64,000 nt of DNA from Prauserella isguenensis (GTDB lineage Bacteria > Actinomycetota > Actinomycetes > Mycobacteriales > Pseudonocardiaceae), in contig NZ_JACHWU010000003.1 of assembly GCF_014191605.1 (NCBI RefSeq), positions 620,001 through 684,000 on the forward strand, in the 5' to 3' direction. Shown piece by piece: positions 10,567-19,106 of the stretch. Below the pieces are notes generated by a model. That model did no database searches. It was not told the DNA's origin and saw nothing but the letters and a program-made list of their open reading frames with translations. A program made the translations under genes and the position numbers. Position 1 is the stretch's first letter. Every line of letters begins with the position of its first letter.

Positions 10567-10886
10567 GCCACGTGACCACTCACGTCCTCGACACCGCCCG
10601 CGGGCACCCCGCCGCGGGCATCCCCGTGCGCCTGGACGCGCGCGACGACGACTGGTCGACCATCGCCACCGCCGCCACCGACGACGACGGCCGCGTCCGC
10701 GATCTCGGCCCGGAATCGTTGCCCGCGGGGGTGTACCGGCTGGTGTTCGACACCGAGTCCTACCTGGGCGGAGACTGTTTCCTGCCCGAGGTCACGGTCG
10801 CGTTCCGCATCACCGATCCGACTGCGCACTACCACGTGCCCGTGCTGCTGAGCCCGTTCTCCTACTCCACCTACCGAGGGAGCTGA
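10563..10886 (+). CDS. uraH: 5-hydroxyisourate hydrolase
   Basis: This 107-residue transthyretin-related protein hydrolyses 5-hydroxyisourate to OHCU. The N-terminal TTHVLDTARGHPA and the C-terminal signature YRGS, which closes the active site and distinguishes the enzyme from transthyretin, are both intact, as is HYHVPVLLSPF. It overlaps uraD by 4 bp and is followed by uox after 6 bp. Confidence 0.97.
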   Translation: MSHVTTHVLDTARGHPAAGIPVRLDARDDDWSTIATAATDDDGRVRDLGPESLPAGVYRLVFDTESYLGGDCFLPEVTVAFRITDPTAHYHVPVLLSPFSYSTYRGS

Positions 10887-10892
10887 TTCGAC

Positions 10893-11789
10893 GTGGGTAT
10901 CGCCCTGGGGCCCAACCAGTACGGCAAGGCCGAGGTTCGGCTCGTCACCGTCGACCGGCAGGGGCCGGTGCACCACCTCAAAGACGTCACGGTGTCGACG
11001 TCGCTGCGCGGTGGCCTGGAACGCACGCATCTGACCGGCGACAACACCGACGTCGTGGCCACGGACACGCAGAAGAACACCGTTTACGCGTTCGCCGCCG
11101 ACGGCGTCGGCCAGATCGAGGACTTCGCGCTGCGGCTCGCCGAGCACTTCACCGGCGCGTTCGAACACATCACCGGCGCCAGAATGCTGATCTCCGAGCA
11201 CGGCTGGAACCGCATCGACGTCGACGGCACGCCACACGAGCACGCCTTCAGCCGCGCTGGCGGCGAGGAACGCACCACGGCCGTCACCGTGCAGGACGGC
11301 AGGGCCTGGGTCGTGTCCGGCCTGACCGGGCTGACGGTGCTGAAATCCACCGGATCGGAGTTCCACGGCTTCCCTCGCGACGAGTACACCACGCTCGCCG
11401 AAACCACCGACCGGATTCTTGCGACGGCGGTCACGGCACGCTGGCGTTATTCCGCCGCGAGCGGTATCGACTGGGCCCTGTCGTTCGACGAGATCCGCCG
11501 CACGCTGCTCGAGGCGTTCGCCGCGAAACACAGCCTGTCGCTGCAGCAGACCCTGTACGCGATGGGCGAGGCCGTGCTCGAGGCACGGCCCGAGGTCGCC
11601 GAGATCCGGCTGTCCCTGCCGAACAAGCACCATTTCCTCGTGGACCTGAGCCCGTTCGGGCTGTCCAACGAGAACGAGGTGTTCCACGCCGCAGACCGCC
11701 CGTACGGCCTCATCGAAGGCACCGTGATCCGGGACGACGAGCCCGCCGACGCGGCCGGACTCGCCTGGTACTCGCTGCCGGAGTTCTGA
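10893..11789 (+). CDS. uox: Urate oxidase (uricase)
   Basis: This 298-residue cofactor-independent oxidase converts urate to 5-hydroxyisourate. Typical blocks are YGKAEVRL near the N-terminus, THLTGDNTDVVATDTQKNTVYAF (two stretches forming the substrate site), SGLTGLTVLKSTGSEFHGF and the C-terminal LPNKHHFLVDLSPFG. The GTG start follows GGGAG. It is the third gene of uraD-uraH-uox, and length is normal. Confidence 0.97.
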   Translation: MGIALGPNQYGKAEVRLVTVDRQGPVHHLKDVTVSTSLRGGLERTHLTGDNTDVVATDTQKNTVYAFAADGVGQIEDFALRLAEHFTGAFEHITGARMLISEHGWNRIDVDGTPHEHAFSRAGGEERTTAVTVQDGRAWVVSGLTGLTVLKSTGSEFHGFPRDEYTTLAETTDRILATAVTARWRYSAASGIDWALSFDEIRRTLLEAFAAKHSLSLQQTLYAMGEAVLEARPEVAEIRLSLPNKHHFLVDLSPFGLSNENEVFHAADRPYGLIEGTVIRDDEPADAAGLAWYSLPEF

Positions 11790-11826
11790 GGCGCGGAGGG
11801 GGTTCCACCCGGCGCCACCCGCCGGG

Positions 11827-11854
11827 CCTGCCGCCCGCCGGGCACGCCGGCAGG
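11827..11854 (+). terminator. Hairpin between uox and permease
   Basis: The 105-bp gap contains CCTGCCG (11827-11833) and CGGCAGG (11848-11854), a 7-bp stem with a 14-nt loop and no T-tract. It may be a weak terminator or a transcript-stability element that separates the enzyme genes from the permease. Confidence 0.3.
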
Positions 11855-11894
11855 GTCCTCACCGTCAGGCCACCGACCACTTTGGAGCGTTCCC

Positions 11895-13268
11895 GTGCAT
11901 CCCGTCGACGCGAAACCGCCGTTACCGCAACTGATCGCCGGAGGCCTGCAGCACGTCGCGGCCATGTACGCGGGTGTCGTGGCGCCGCCGCTGATCATCG
12001 GTGGCGCGGTCGGCCTCTCCCCCGGCCAGCTGAGCCTGCTGATCAGCGCGAGCCTGTTCACCGCGGGCCTGGCGACGCTGTTGCAAACGCTGGGCGTGTG
12101 GCGGTTCGGTGCACGGCTGCCGCTGGTGAACGGCGTGACGTTCGCGACCGTCGCACCGGTGCTGGCCATCGTGGAGCAGCACGGGCCGGAGGCCTCACTC
12201 GGCGTGGTGTACGGCGCGACGCTCGTCGCGGGCGCGCTGATCGTGCTGGCAGCTCCGTTCTTCTCCCGGCTGACCCGGTTCTTCCCGCCGATCGTCACAG
12301 GCACGGTCATCACCCTCATCGGGGTGTCGCTGCTGCCGGTGGCCGTCGGGTGGGTCTCGAACCAGGAGGAGTCGGCGAGCGGCACGAACCTGCTGCTGGC
12401 GGGCATCACACTCGTGGCGGTCCTGGCGTTCAACCGGTTCCTGTCCGGTTTCTGGAGCAGGGTCGCACTGTTGCTGGGGCTCGTGCTCGGCACGCTCGTG
12501 GCCTGGCCACTGGGCGAGGTCGACACGTCGACACTCGCGGAGGCGCCCGCGTTCGGCATCGTCACGCCGTTCCACTTCGGCGCGCCGGTGTTCGACATCG
12601 CGGCGATCGTGTCCATGGCGATCGTGGCGCTGGTGATCATGGCCGAGAGCACGGCGGACATGCTCGCCCTCGGCGAGATCGTCGAACGCCCCACGTCCGA
12701 GCGCACGCTCGCGGACGGACTGCGCGCCGACGGGTTCGGCACCGCCGTGGCGACCGTGTTCGGCGGTTTCGCCTGCACGGCGTTCGCGCAGAACGTCGGA
12801 CTCGTCGCGCTGACACGCATGGTGAGCCGGTACGTCGTAGCTGCCAGTGGACTGATCCTCGTGCTGCTGGGCATGTTCCCGGTGACGGGTGGGGTCGTCG
12901 CACTCGTGCCGCAGCCGGTACTCGGCGGCGCCGGACTGGTGCTGTTCGGCAGCGTGGCGGTGTCCGGTCTGCGGACACTGGCGAAGGCATCGTTCGAACG
13001 GCCCGCCAACGTCACGATCGTCGCGGCGGCCCTCGGTATCGGCCTCATCCCGATCGCCGCGCCCGAGTTCTACGCCGGGTTCCCGTCGGCCTTCCGCACA
13101 GTGCTCGACTCCGGCATCAGTGCCGGCTGCCTCGCCGCCGTGATCCTCAACCTCGTGTTCGGCGACCGCGTGCGACGGTCCACTCCGGACACCGCCGGCG
13201 ACTCGGAGTCCGCGGACCGGACGGCGACGGCGCGTGCGGAAGCCGGGGAGCACGCGGACGAGGCATGA
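11895..13268 (+). CDS. NCS2-family purine (urate/xanthine/uracil) permease
   Basis: This 457-residue membrane transporter of the nucleobase-cation symporter-2 family has about 14 membrane segments. Family motifs are QHVAAMYAGVVAPPL near the N-terminus, MAESTADMLALGEI in the substrate region, and QNVGLVALTRMVSRYV, the conserved NCS2 QNxGxxxxTxxxSR motif. The C-terminal 35 residues are hydrophilic. Location after uox suggests urate or xanthine uptake; specificity cannot be read reliably. The GTG start follows the family N-terminus. Confidence 0.92.
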   Translation: MHPVDAKPPLPQLIAGGLQHVAAMYAGVVAPPLIIGGAVGLSPGQLSLLISASLFTAGLATLLQTLGVWRFGARLPLVNGVTFATVAPVLAIVEQHGPEASLGVVYGATLVAGALIVLAAPFFSRLTRFFPPIVTGTVITLIGVSLLPVAVGWVSNQEESASGTNLLLAGITLVAVLAFNRFLSGFWSRVALLLGLVLGTLVAWPLGEVDTSTLAEAPAFGIVTPFHFGAPVFDIAAIVSMAIVALVIMAESTADMLALGEIVERPTSERTLADGLRADGFGTAVATVFGGFACTAFAQNVGLVALTRMVSRYVVAASGLILVLLGMFPVTGGVVALVPQPVLGGAGLVLFGSVAVSGLRTLAKASFERPANVTIVAAALGIGLIPIAAPEFYAGFPSAFRTVLDSGISAGCLAAVILNLVFGDRVRRSTPDTAGDSESADRTATARAEAGEHADEA

Positions 13269-13269
13269 T

Positions 13270-13677
13270 GCGTACCTCGGCGATCGGCCGGGTACGCCGA
13301 AGGACATGGCGAATGACGCGGCGAAGTTCGTTCCGCCCGAGCGCGGCAAACGGCGGATCCACCAGAAACCCTCCCGGACCGAGGTCGTCGCGTGCCGGCC
13401 GTGGCTCACGGCCGAGCTGGCAGCCGTGCGCCCGGACGTGGTGGTGCTGTTGGGCGCGACCGCGGCGCAGGCGGTGTTCGGCACGTCGTTCCGCGTCACA
13501 CAGCGCCGCGGCGAGGTGATCGACATGCCGGACGACACCACGCCTGACGACACCGCCGCCTCGCCTGCGCGAGCGGTGGCGACAGTGCACCCGTCGTCGG
13601 TGCTGCGTTCCCGCGACCGCGACGCCGACTACGAGGCGCTCGTCGACGACCTCCGGCAGGCGCGGGAAGCCCTCTAG
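13270..13677 (+). pseudogene. Truncated UdgX-type uracil-DNA glycosylase remnant
   Basis: The frame encodes the C-terminal half of a UdgX-like glycosylase. It keeps the R-loop GKRRIHQKPSRTEVVACRPWL, whose histidine forms the covalent DNA link in UdgX, then RPDVVVLLGATAAQ and the HPSSVLR motif. The N-terminal ~100 residues with the GEQPG motif A and the Fe-S cysteines are absent; upstream is the permease. The first recognisable residues (GDRPG) may be a residue of motif A fused to the middle by deletion. Possible starts are ATG 13306 or the GTG at 13234 inside the permease gene. Probably non-functional as a glycosylase. Confidence 0.75.
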
Positions 13678-13780
13678 GACCGGCCCGGCATCGGGACCGG
13701 GCCGGGCGACAGGACCGGCGCGGCATCAGGACCGGCGCGGCATCAGGGCCGAAGCTGCGTCAGGGCCGGAGTTGCGTCAC
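13678..13780. repeat. Degenerate 17-bp tandem repeat
   Basis: Six units of about 17 bp follow the UdgX remnant directly. Two identical copies of GACCGGCGCGGCATCAG (13713-13729 and 13730-13746) are flanked by diverged units. The last unit and part of the one before encode the C-terminal residues of the minus-strand hydrolase. Confidence 0.8.
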
Positions 13781-14641
13781 CGGCGTGTCGGCGATGAACT
13801 CCCGCAGGGCACGCGCGAGGAACTCCGGGTTGTCCTCGGGGATCAGCGTGCGACTGTCGGGCACCTCGACGAGCCGGCCTTCCGGGAACAGATCCGCCAG
13901 CCTGCGTCCGTGGTCACGCGGCATGAGCTTGTCCTCCGCGGCCCATGCGACCAGCACCGGCCGGTCGAACGAGCTCATCTCCGCGGCCCACTCCCGCAGG
14001 GTGCGCTTCGGTGGGATACCTCTGCCGTATCTGATCAGGTCGCGGCGCACCGCAGCGTCCGTGCGGCCCGGCGTGAACCAGTCCCGTTGCACGTCCCGGG
14101 GAATCGGGCGTTTCGACATCCAGCCCCACCCGCCGGGTGCACGCTGCACGGCACGGAACCGCAACAGCTGCAGCAGCGCCGCGATGCCTCCGGGGACGCG
14201 GCCGAGGACGCCGAGCAGTTTCCCGGGAATCCCCGGCGGATAGTTGTCGAACGCCTCGCACGAGGTCAGCACGACCCGCGCGAGACGGTCGGTGCGCCGC
14301 TCGGTGAGCAGGACCTGCCCACCACCCCAGTCGTTGAGCACCAGTGTGACCTCGCGCAGGTCGAGTCGTTCGAGGAACTCGCCCACGAGCAGGCCGAGAC
14401 CGCGCAGGCTCAGGTCGGCGTCGGCGCGCATGGGGATCCGGTGACCACCCAGCGGCCACGTCGGCAGGACGCAGCGGTACTCGCCCGGCAGCTCGGCGAC
14501 GACCCTGCGCCACACCGTCGCGTTCATCGGCGGGCCGTGCAGCATCACCAACACGGGCCCGTCACCTCCGGTATCGGTGTACTCGATGGTGCCTGCGGAC
14601 AGCTCCACGCTCCGACGTTCGCCGGGTAAGCGGTCGACCAT
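13760..14641 (-). CDS. Alpha/beta hydrolase, haloalkane-dehalogenase-like
   Basis: This 293-residue alpha/beta hydrolase has the oxyanion motif LHGPPMNATVWR and an Asp nucleophile in LVLNDWGGGQ, as in haloalkane dehalogenases, rather than the usual Ser. An acid residue is plausible in AAEDKLMP. The position where the catalytic His is expected reads DSRTLIPEDNP, with Thr instead. It may therefore be a non-classical member. It is divergent from a TetR regulator at 14802, which probably controls it. Confidence 0.75.
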   Translation of the reverse strand: MVDRLPGERRSVELSAGTIEYTDTGGDGPVLVMLHGPPMNATVWRRVVAELPGEYRCVLPTWPLGGHRIPMRADADLSLRGLGLLVGEFLERLDLREVTLVLNDWGGGQVLLTERRTDRLARVVLTSCEAFDNYPPGIPGKLLGVLGRVPGGIAALLQLLRFRAVQRAPGGWGWMSKRPIPRDVQRDWFTPGRTDAAVRRDLIRYGRGIPPKRTLREWAAEMSSFDRPVLVAWAAEDKLMPRDHGRRLADLFPEGRLVEVPDSRTLIPEDNPEFLARALREFIADTPVTQLRP

Positions 14642-14762
14642 GGCTGCTCCTTTGCGAGGCCGGTCGTCGGTGGCGACGGCGGTGCAGGGCCGACCACCAC
14701 GGGACGGCCACTACGGGACGGCCACTGCGGTCACGGCCACAGGGATCACGGTAAGTTCTAGA

Positions 14763-14794
14763 TAGATCGCTCTAGTGAGAGAGTAGCGTAGACT
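14763..14794 (+). promoter_or_regulatory. TetR operator and promoter between hydrolase and regulator
   Basis: The palindrome TAGA-TCGC-TCTA (14763-14774) lies in a longer CTAGA..TCTAG symmetry. It resembles TAGACC-type operators of LmrA/YxaF-like TetR proteins. A -10-like TAGACT (14789-14794) places the transcript start at the regulator ATG (14802), so the mRNA is probably leaderless and autoregulated. Confidence 0.55.
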
Positions 14795-14801
14795 GCCCCG
14801 C

Positions 14802-15404
14802 ATGGCGAGCACGCGCGAACGGATCGTGACGGCGACGGCCGAGTTGTTCCGGCGCAACGGCTACACGGGTACGGGCCTGAAGCAGATAGTCGGCCGCGCC
14901 GAGGCGCCGTTCGGATCGCTGTACCACTTCTTCCCCGGCGGCAAGAAACAGCTCGGTGCCGAGGTGATCCGCGAGGCGGGGCTGCCGTATGCCGCACTGT
15001 TCGACATCTACATCGCCTCCGCCGACGACCTCGTGGCCGGCATCGAGCAGGCTTTCGCCGGCGCCGGCGAGACGCTGGTCGAGACCGACTACGCCGACGC
15101 CTGCCCCATCGCGACCGTCGCCCTCGAAGTGGCGAGTACCGACGACGGCCTGCGCCGGGCGACCGCCGAGGTCTTCGAGGCCTGGCTCGCAACGGGCACC
15201 GAGGCCTGCTCCACCTTCGGACTGTCGCGCGAGGCTGCGCGCGCGCTCGCCATCGCAACCGTGACCAGCCTCGAAGGCGCGTTCGTGCTCAGCCGGTCAC
15301 TGCGCAGCACCGAACCGCTCGACGCCGCGGGCGCGACCGTGGCAGCGAGGGCCAGGGAGCTGCTGTCGACGTCGGCCGGCTCCGCCCGACACCCCCGCGG
15401 CTGA
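14802..15404 (+). CDS. TetR-family regulator, LmrA/YxaF-like
   Basis: This 200-residue repressor has an N-terminal TetR HTH (IVTATAELFRRNGYTGTGL.. ..GSLYHFFPGGKKQL, about residues 7-50). The ligand domain with PIATVALEVAS is typical of the LmrA/YxaF branch. It is divergent from the Asp-nucleophile hydrolase and probably regulates it and itself through the palindrome between them. Confidence 0.88.
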   Translation: MASTRERIVTATAELFRRNGYTGTGLKQIVGRAEAPFGSLYHFFPGGKKQLGAEVIREAGLPYAALFDIYIASADDLVAGIEQAFAGAGETLVETDYADACPIATVALEVASTDDGLRRATAEVFEAWLATGTEACSTFGLSREAARALAIATVTSLEGAFVLSRSLRSTEPLDAAGATVAARARELLSTSAGSARHPRG

Positions 15405-15505
15405 CCTTCCTACGTAGCGCACACCGGCCTTCCGAGCGGAGGGGTCACCCCCGGCCGATGCGTACGCCACCCGGGACGTGGCCGGGCAGCGGCTTCCGGG
15501 AAGCG

Positions 15506-15554
15506 ACAACACGGCCCCCGGAAGCTGCAACACGGTCCCCGGAAAGCGCAACAC
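15506..15554 (-). repeat. GTGTTGC 21-bp-period array, three units
   Basis: GCAACAC on the plus strand (GTGTTGC on the minus strand) occurs at 15506 (variant ACAACAC), 15527 and 15548, exactly 21 bp apart, separated by GG(T/C)CCCCGGAAG-like sequence. The array lies between the convergent 3' ends of the TetR gene and the next minus-strand gene. Confidence 0.85.
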
Positions 15555-15573
15555 GGCGGTTCGCTGGTTCGGC

Positions 15574-16374
15574 TTACCGGGGAGCGCCCCCGTCGCCGTC
15601 GTCGGCGTCGTCCCCTCGGGGACCGTCGTCGGCCGGAAGGCCCGCGACTTGACGCACCAGGCCGCGGAACTCGACCAGCGTGATCGCGTTGTCGGGTGCA
15701 GCGACGGCGGTCTCGACACGGCGCAGCCGCTCTGCGGCGAGGCGTTCGCCGAGCGTCACGTCGAGGGGCAGGAACGTCATCGTGGTGCGGGAGAACTCGT
15801 CGACCTCGGACAGCAGCGGGTGGTGCACCGCGACGTCGACGAGGCCGGCGTCGTCGTCGACCTGCGCCACGACACGCACGTCGTCGAGGTCGAACCGCTG
15901 TCCCGCGAAGTTCACCGCGACACCCGCAGGGTCGGGCACGGGCGGCACCGAGTCGTGGAACTCCCAGATCGCGTCGTCCGGCGGCGCGGCCTGCCGCCAC
16001 GCGTCGGTGTAGGGCCGCAGTTCCGGATCCTCGCGGCTGCTGACCACGAGCGCGTAGATCGCGCGGCCGCCGCGGTCGACGCTGAACTGGAGCCCGGGGT
16101 GCACGGCCGCCACCGGTTCGACGAGCAGGTTCTCCGCACGCTCGGTGTCGCCCTCCCCCAGCGCCGCACTCAGGTGCGGTAACAGCTCGGCCCACGTGGA
16201 CCAGAACTCCGCAGCCGCGGCGTGCGGGTCGTCCGGGACGGGCTGCTCCGGCCACGGTGTGCGCGGGTCGGGCGCATCCCCGACCGGCGTACTCTCCGCG
16301 GCGACTCCGGTGCCGTCGTCACCCCGGTGTCCGACGCCGTCCGCACCGGACCGTTTCCTGCGGAACAACCCCAT
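15574..16374 (-). CDS. Hypothetical protein, DUF695-like N-terminal part
   Basis: This 266-residue soluble protein starts MGLFRRKRSG, with a disordered, acidic N-terminal 45 residues. It has no membrane segment. The block EFWSTWAELLPHL... VHPGLQFSV ... ARSTY-like then LRPYTDAWRQAAPPDDAIWEFHDSVPP resembles proteins with DUF695-type domains; function is unknown. The C-terminus is again acidic and glycine-rich. It is followed by an array of 21-bp repeats. The start lies 11 bp from the 3' end of the MetE-like gene and both are on the minus strand, so they may form an operon. Confidence 0.6.
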   Translation of the reverse strand: MGLFRRKRSGADGVGHRGDDGTGVAAESTPVGDAPDPRTPWPEQPVPDDPHAAAAEFWSTWAELLPHLSAALGEGDTERAENLLVEPVAAVHPGLQFSVDRGGRAIYALVVSSREDPELRPYTDAWRQAAPPDDAIWEFHDSVPPVPDPAGVAVNFAGQRFDLDDVRVVAQVDDDAGLVDVAVHHPLLSEVDEFSRTTMTFLPLDVTLGERLAAERLRRVETAVAAPDNAITLVEFRGLVRQVAGLPADDGPRGDDADDGDGGAPR

Positions 16375-16385
16375 GACGTCCCCTC

Positions 16386-17423
16386 CTACCACCGTTCCGG
16401 CGGTTCGACGAATGCCCTGCCGACGTCGCGGGTCAGTGCGAGGGCGCGGCGCAACCAGCCTCCGGTCGCGCCCGCCAGACCACACGTCGGCGTCACGAGC
16501 GCGCGTTCGGCCAGGATCGACCGGTTGAACCCGAGGCGGTCGACGAGATCGAGCGCGGGCCGCGCCACCCGCGACAGATCGGGCCACACGGCGGGCGGTT
16601 CGGCGGGAACCAGCCCGAGCCCGAGCTGCACCCCGGCGTCCCACGTCTCGCCGAGCTCGTCGAGCAGACTGCCCGGCGCGCCGTCGAGCAGCGTCGCGTC
16701 GAGGGCGATGGCGTGCGCACCCGCCGAACGCAACAGCGCCACGGGAGGCCTGCGCGCGCAGCAGTGCACGACCACCGGGTTGCCGGTGATCTCGGCCGCG
16801 CGCGTGATGACGTGGTGCAGCAGTTCGCGCGCCTCGGGTTCGGGCACCGCGCCGACCGTGCCGTAACCGGACGGCGTCGGCAACGAGCCCGCCAGCACGT
16901 CGGGCAGCATCGGCTCGTCGAACTGCACCACGACACCCGCGCCGGTGCGTTCCGACAGCTCGGCGGCGTGTGCGGCGATCCCTTCGAGCAGCGACTCGAC
17001 GACGTCGCGGGTGGCGCCGTGGTCGGTCAGCACCCGGTGCCCGCGGGCGAGCTCGATTCCCGCGGCGGCCGTCCACGGACCGGCGACCTGCGTCTTCACC
17101 GCCCACGGCGTGGCACCCGCGTGGTCGGCCGCCTCCGTCACCGCGTCGACGTCCCACCGCCGCAGATCCACGGCCCGCCGGTGATGGCGCCCGGGACGGT
17201 CGGTGATGCGGTACCCCGTCGGCACGAGGTCCACCGCGATGTCGACCAGAAGCCCGGCCGTGCGCCCGATGAGGTCCGCACCGACCCCGCGATCGGGCAG
17301 CTCCGGTACATGAGGCAGGTCCGGCAGTTCTCCGAACACGATCGCCGCCGCCTCGGCGATGTCCGTGCCCGGCATCGATCCGATCCCCGTCGCCACGCCG
17401 CTCGGCCACACTCGCTGTTCCAC
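16386..17423 (-). CDS. MetE-like (cobalamin-independent methionine synthase C-terminal) protein
   Basis: This 345-residue protein corresponds to the catalytic zinc domain of cobalamin-independent methionine synthase, at about half the length of full MetE. It resembles the mycobacterial Rv3015c family. It starts ATGIGSMPGTD and contains VQFDEPMLPD; the zinc ligands are likely in VVVHCCA and PTCGLAG. Stand-alone C-terminal versions transfer methyl groups between unknown partners, so calling it methionine synthase would overstate what is known. The GTG at 17423 is chosen just before the homology begins. Confidence 0.8.
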   Translation of the reverse strand: MEQRVWPSGVATGIGSMPGTDIAEAAAIVFGELPDLPHVPELPDRGVGADLIGRTAGLLVDIAVDLVPTGYRITDRPGRHHRRAVDLRRWDVDAVTEAADHAGATPWAVKTQVAGPWTAAAGIELARGHRVLTDHGATRDVVESLLEGIAAHAAELSERTGAGVVVQFDEPMLPDVLAGSLPTPSGYGTVGAVPEPEARELLHHVITRAAEITGNPVVVHCCARRPPVALLRSAGAHAIALDATLLDGAPGSLLDELGETWDAGVQLGLGLVPAEPPAVWPDLSRVARPALDLVDRLGFNRSILAERALVTPTCGLAGATGGWLRRALALTRDVGRAFVEPPERW

Positions 17424-17512
17424 GGACCCGATTGTTTCCCATTCGCCCGTCGCCGCGTTGCGGCACCCGCCGATCGACGGCCGACGCGCCCACGCGCCGG
17501 AGCGGCAGGGCG

Positions 17513-18406
17513 TCAGCGGGTCGGTGTCAGCAGGTCGGCGAACCGCTCGACCCCCGGGGACTCGATCGGAAAGTGACCGGCCGCCTCGAGCGGCACGTAC
17601 TCCTTCGACGCGGCGATCCGGTCGAAGAACCGCAGGCTCAGCTCCGCCGGGGTCCAACGGTCGGCGGCCGGATGCGCCAGCACCACGTGCGGTCCCGTCG
17701 CCGCCTCCGGTTCGACCGCGGGCGCCGACTCGAAGAAGCTCCGGAAGAAGCCGAGCGGCATCCGGTTGCCCCCGCCCCGGCGGTCCGACAGCACGACGGC
17801 GACCAGCGCGGGGTCGTTGGCGATCGCGCTCATGTGGGTGAGCCACCGCAACGGCACCGCAGCGCCCGCCAGCGGCCCCGCCGAGAGCCGCAACAACGGC
17901 CCGGCGACCGCACCCAACCACGGGTGGCGCGCCGCGGCCCTGCGCGCATCGGCGTCCCTCGGATCGAGCAGGCACGTCGCGATCAGCCGGTCCACACCAC
18001 CGACCCGCGTGGCGGCGTCGTACGCGAGCATCCCGCCCATGCTCGCGCCGACGAGCTGCAGCGGGCCGTCGTGGGCCTCGCGCTCGGCCGACGTCAACGC
18101 GCACGCCATGTCGACCCAGTCCGGATAGCGGATCGCCGACCGGGCGGCCACGCGGGTGCGTCCGTAGCCGGGCAGGTCCGGGACGACGACGTGGATTCCG
18201 CGGGCGGCGGCGAGCGCAGCGTACGGCCACATCAGCGCGGCATGCCCGCCTGCGCCGTGGAAGACGATCGCCCGATCCGGCGCGGCGGGGTCGCCGATCC
18301 GCTCCACGTGGACGTCCGTGTCCCGCCACCGCCACCACGTCGACTCCCGATGCGGCGGTTCCACGCGCAGTTCCGAGGGCAGGAAACGACGGTAGGCTTC
18401 GTGCAT
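17513..18406 (-). CDS. Alpha/beta hydrolase (Ser nucleophile)
   Basis: This 297-residue hydrolase has the oxyanion motif FHGAGGHAALMWPY, nucleophile elbow GASMGG and a C-terminal His in EAAGHFPIESPG. The acid is probably in AHPAADRWTP. No signal peptide is seen. It is divergent from a TetR regulator whose start is 53 bp away. The substrate is unknown; neighbours do not indicate a pathway. ATG 18406 is used; an in-frame ATG near 18462 would overlap the regulator start. Confidence 0.85.
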   Translation of the reverse strand: MHEAYRRFLPSELRVEPPHRESTWWRWRDTDVHVERIGDPAAPDRAIVFHGAGGHAALMWPYAALAAARGIHVVVPDLPGYGRTRVAARSAIRYPDWVDMACALTSAEREAHDGPLQLVGASMGGMLAYDAATRVGGVDRLIATCLLDPRDADARRAAARHPWLGAVAGPLLRLSAGPLAGAAVPLRWLTHMSAIANDPALVAVVLSDRRGGGNRMPLGFFRSFFESAPAVEPEAATGPHVVLAHPAADRWTPAELSLRFFDRIAASKEYVPLEAAGHFPIESPGVERFADLLTPTR

Positions 18407-18438
18407 ACGCCCATCCCAGCCCCACTCGCGGTACGGGA

Positions 18439-18450
18439 CAACTCGCGTTG
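18439..18450. promoter_or_regulatory. Candidate TetR operator
   Basis: The perfect palindrome CAAC-TCGC-GTTG lies in the 52-bp gap between the divergent hydrolase and TetR genes, 9 bp before the TetR ATG. It shares the TCGC centre with the other TetR palindrome at 14763. Position and symmetry are the only evidence. Confidence 0.45.
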
Positions 18451-18458
18451 GGACCGCC

Positions 18459-19106
18459 ATGGACACCCCCAGAAAACGCCCACGCCAGCAGCGATCCCGG
18501 TTCACGGTCGATGCGGTCCTCGAAGCGGCTGCTCGGGTTTTCCAGCGCGAAGGCATGGCGGCGACCACCAATCGCATCGCCGAACGCGCCGGTTTCTCCA
18601 TCGGCACCCTGTACCAGTACTTCCCCAACAAGGTCGCGTTGCTGAGCGCGCTGGCCGAGCGGCACATCGAGGACGCGGCCGCCGCCCTGCGCGCCACCTT
18701 CGCCGAACTCGACGACTCGCGACCGGGCTGGGAGGACACCGTCCGGGCACTCGCCGCGACGCTGGCGGCGCTGCACGCCGACCGGCCGCGGCTGCACACC
18801 GTGCTGTACGACCTCGCTCCACGGGTGCCCGACGGCGTGGCACGCCTGCACGCACTCCACGCCGAGACCACGACGTCACTCGCCCGGCACGTGCGCCGGT
18901 GCGGAGTCGCCCCTGTCGGTGACGGTGGCGCTGGTGCCGGCGAGCAGGAGCAGGCGGACCGCACCGCGGCGCTGTTGGTGCAGACCGCTGAGGTCACCGT
19001 CCACCGCATCGTGCTGGCCGACACCGCTTCCGGCGCCGCAACCGACGACGTCGCCGCACCTCTGGCCAAGACGCTGCTGGCCCTCGTCCCGGCACCTACC
19101 CGCTGA
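18459..19106 (+). CDS. TetR-family transcriptional regulator
   Basis: This 215-residue protein has a clear TetR HTH at about residues 15-60 (AVLEAAARVFQREGMAATT...ERAGFSIGTLYQYFPNKVAL). The C-terminal ligand domain is not informative. It is divergent from an alpha/beta hydrolase gene, a likely target. Its 3' end overlaps the 3' end of the acyl-CoA ligase on the other strand by 11 bp. Confidence 0.9.
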   Translation: MDTPRKRPRQQRSRFTVDAVLEAAARVFQREGMAATTNRIAERAGFSIGTLYQYFPNKVALLSALAERHIEDAAAALRATFAELDDSRPGWEDTVRALAATLAALHADRPRLHTVLYDLAPRVPDGVARLHALHAETTTSLARHVRRCGVAPVGDGGAGAGEQEQADRTAALLVQTAEVTVHRIVLADTASGAATDDVAAPLAKTLLALVPAPTR

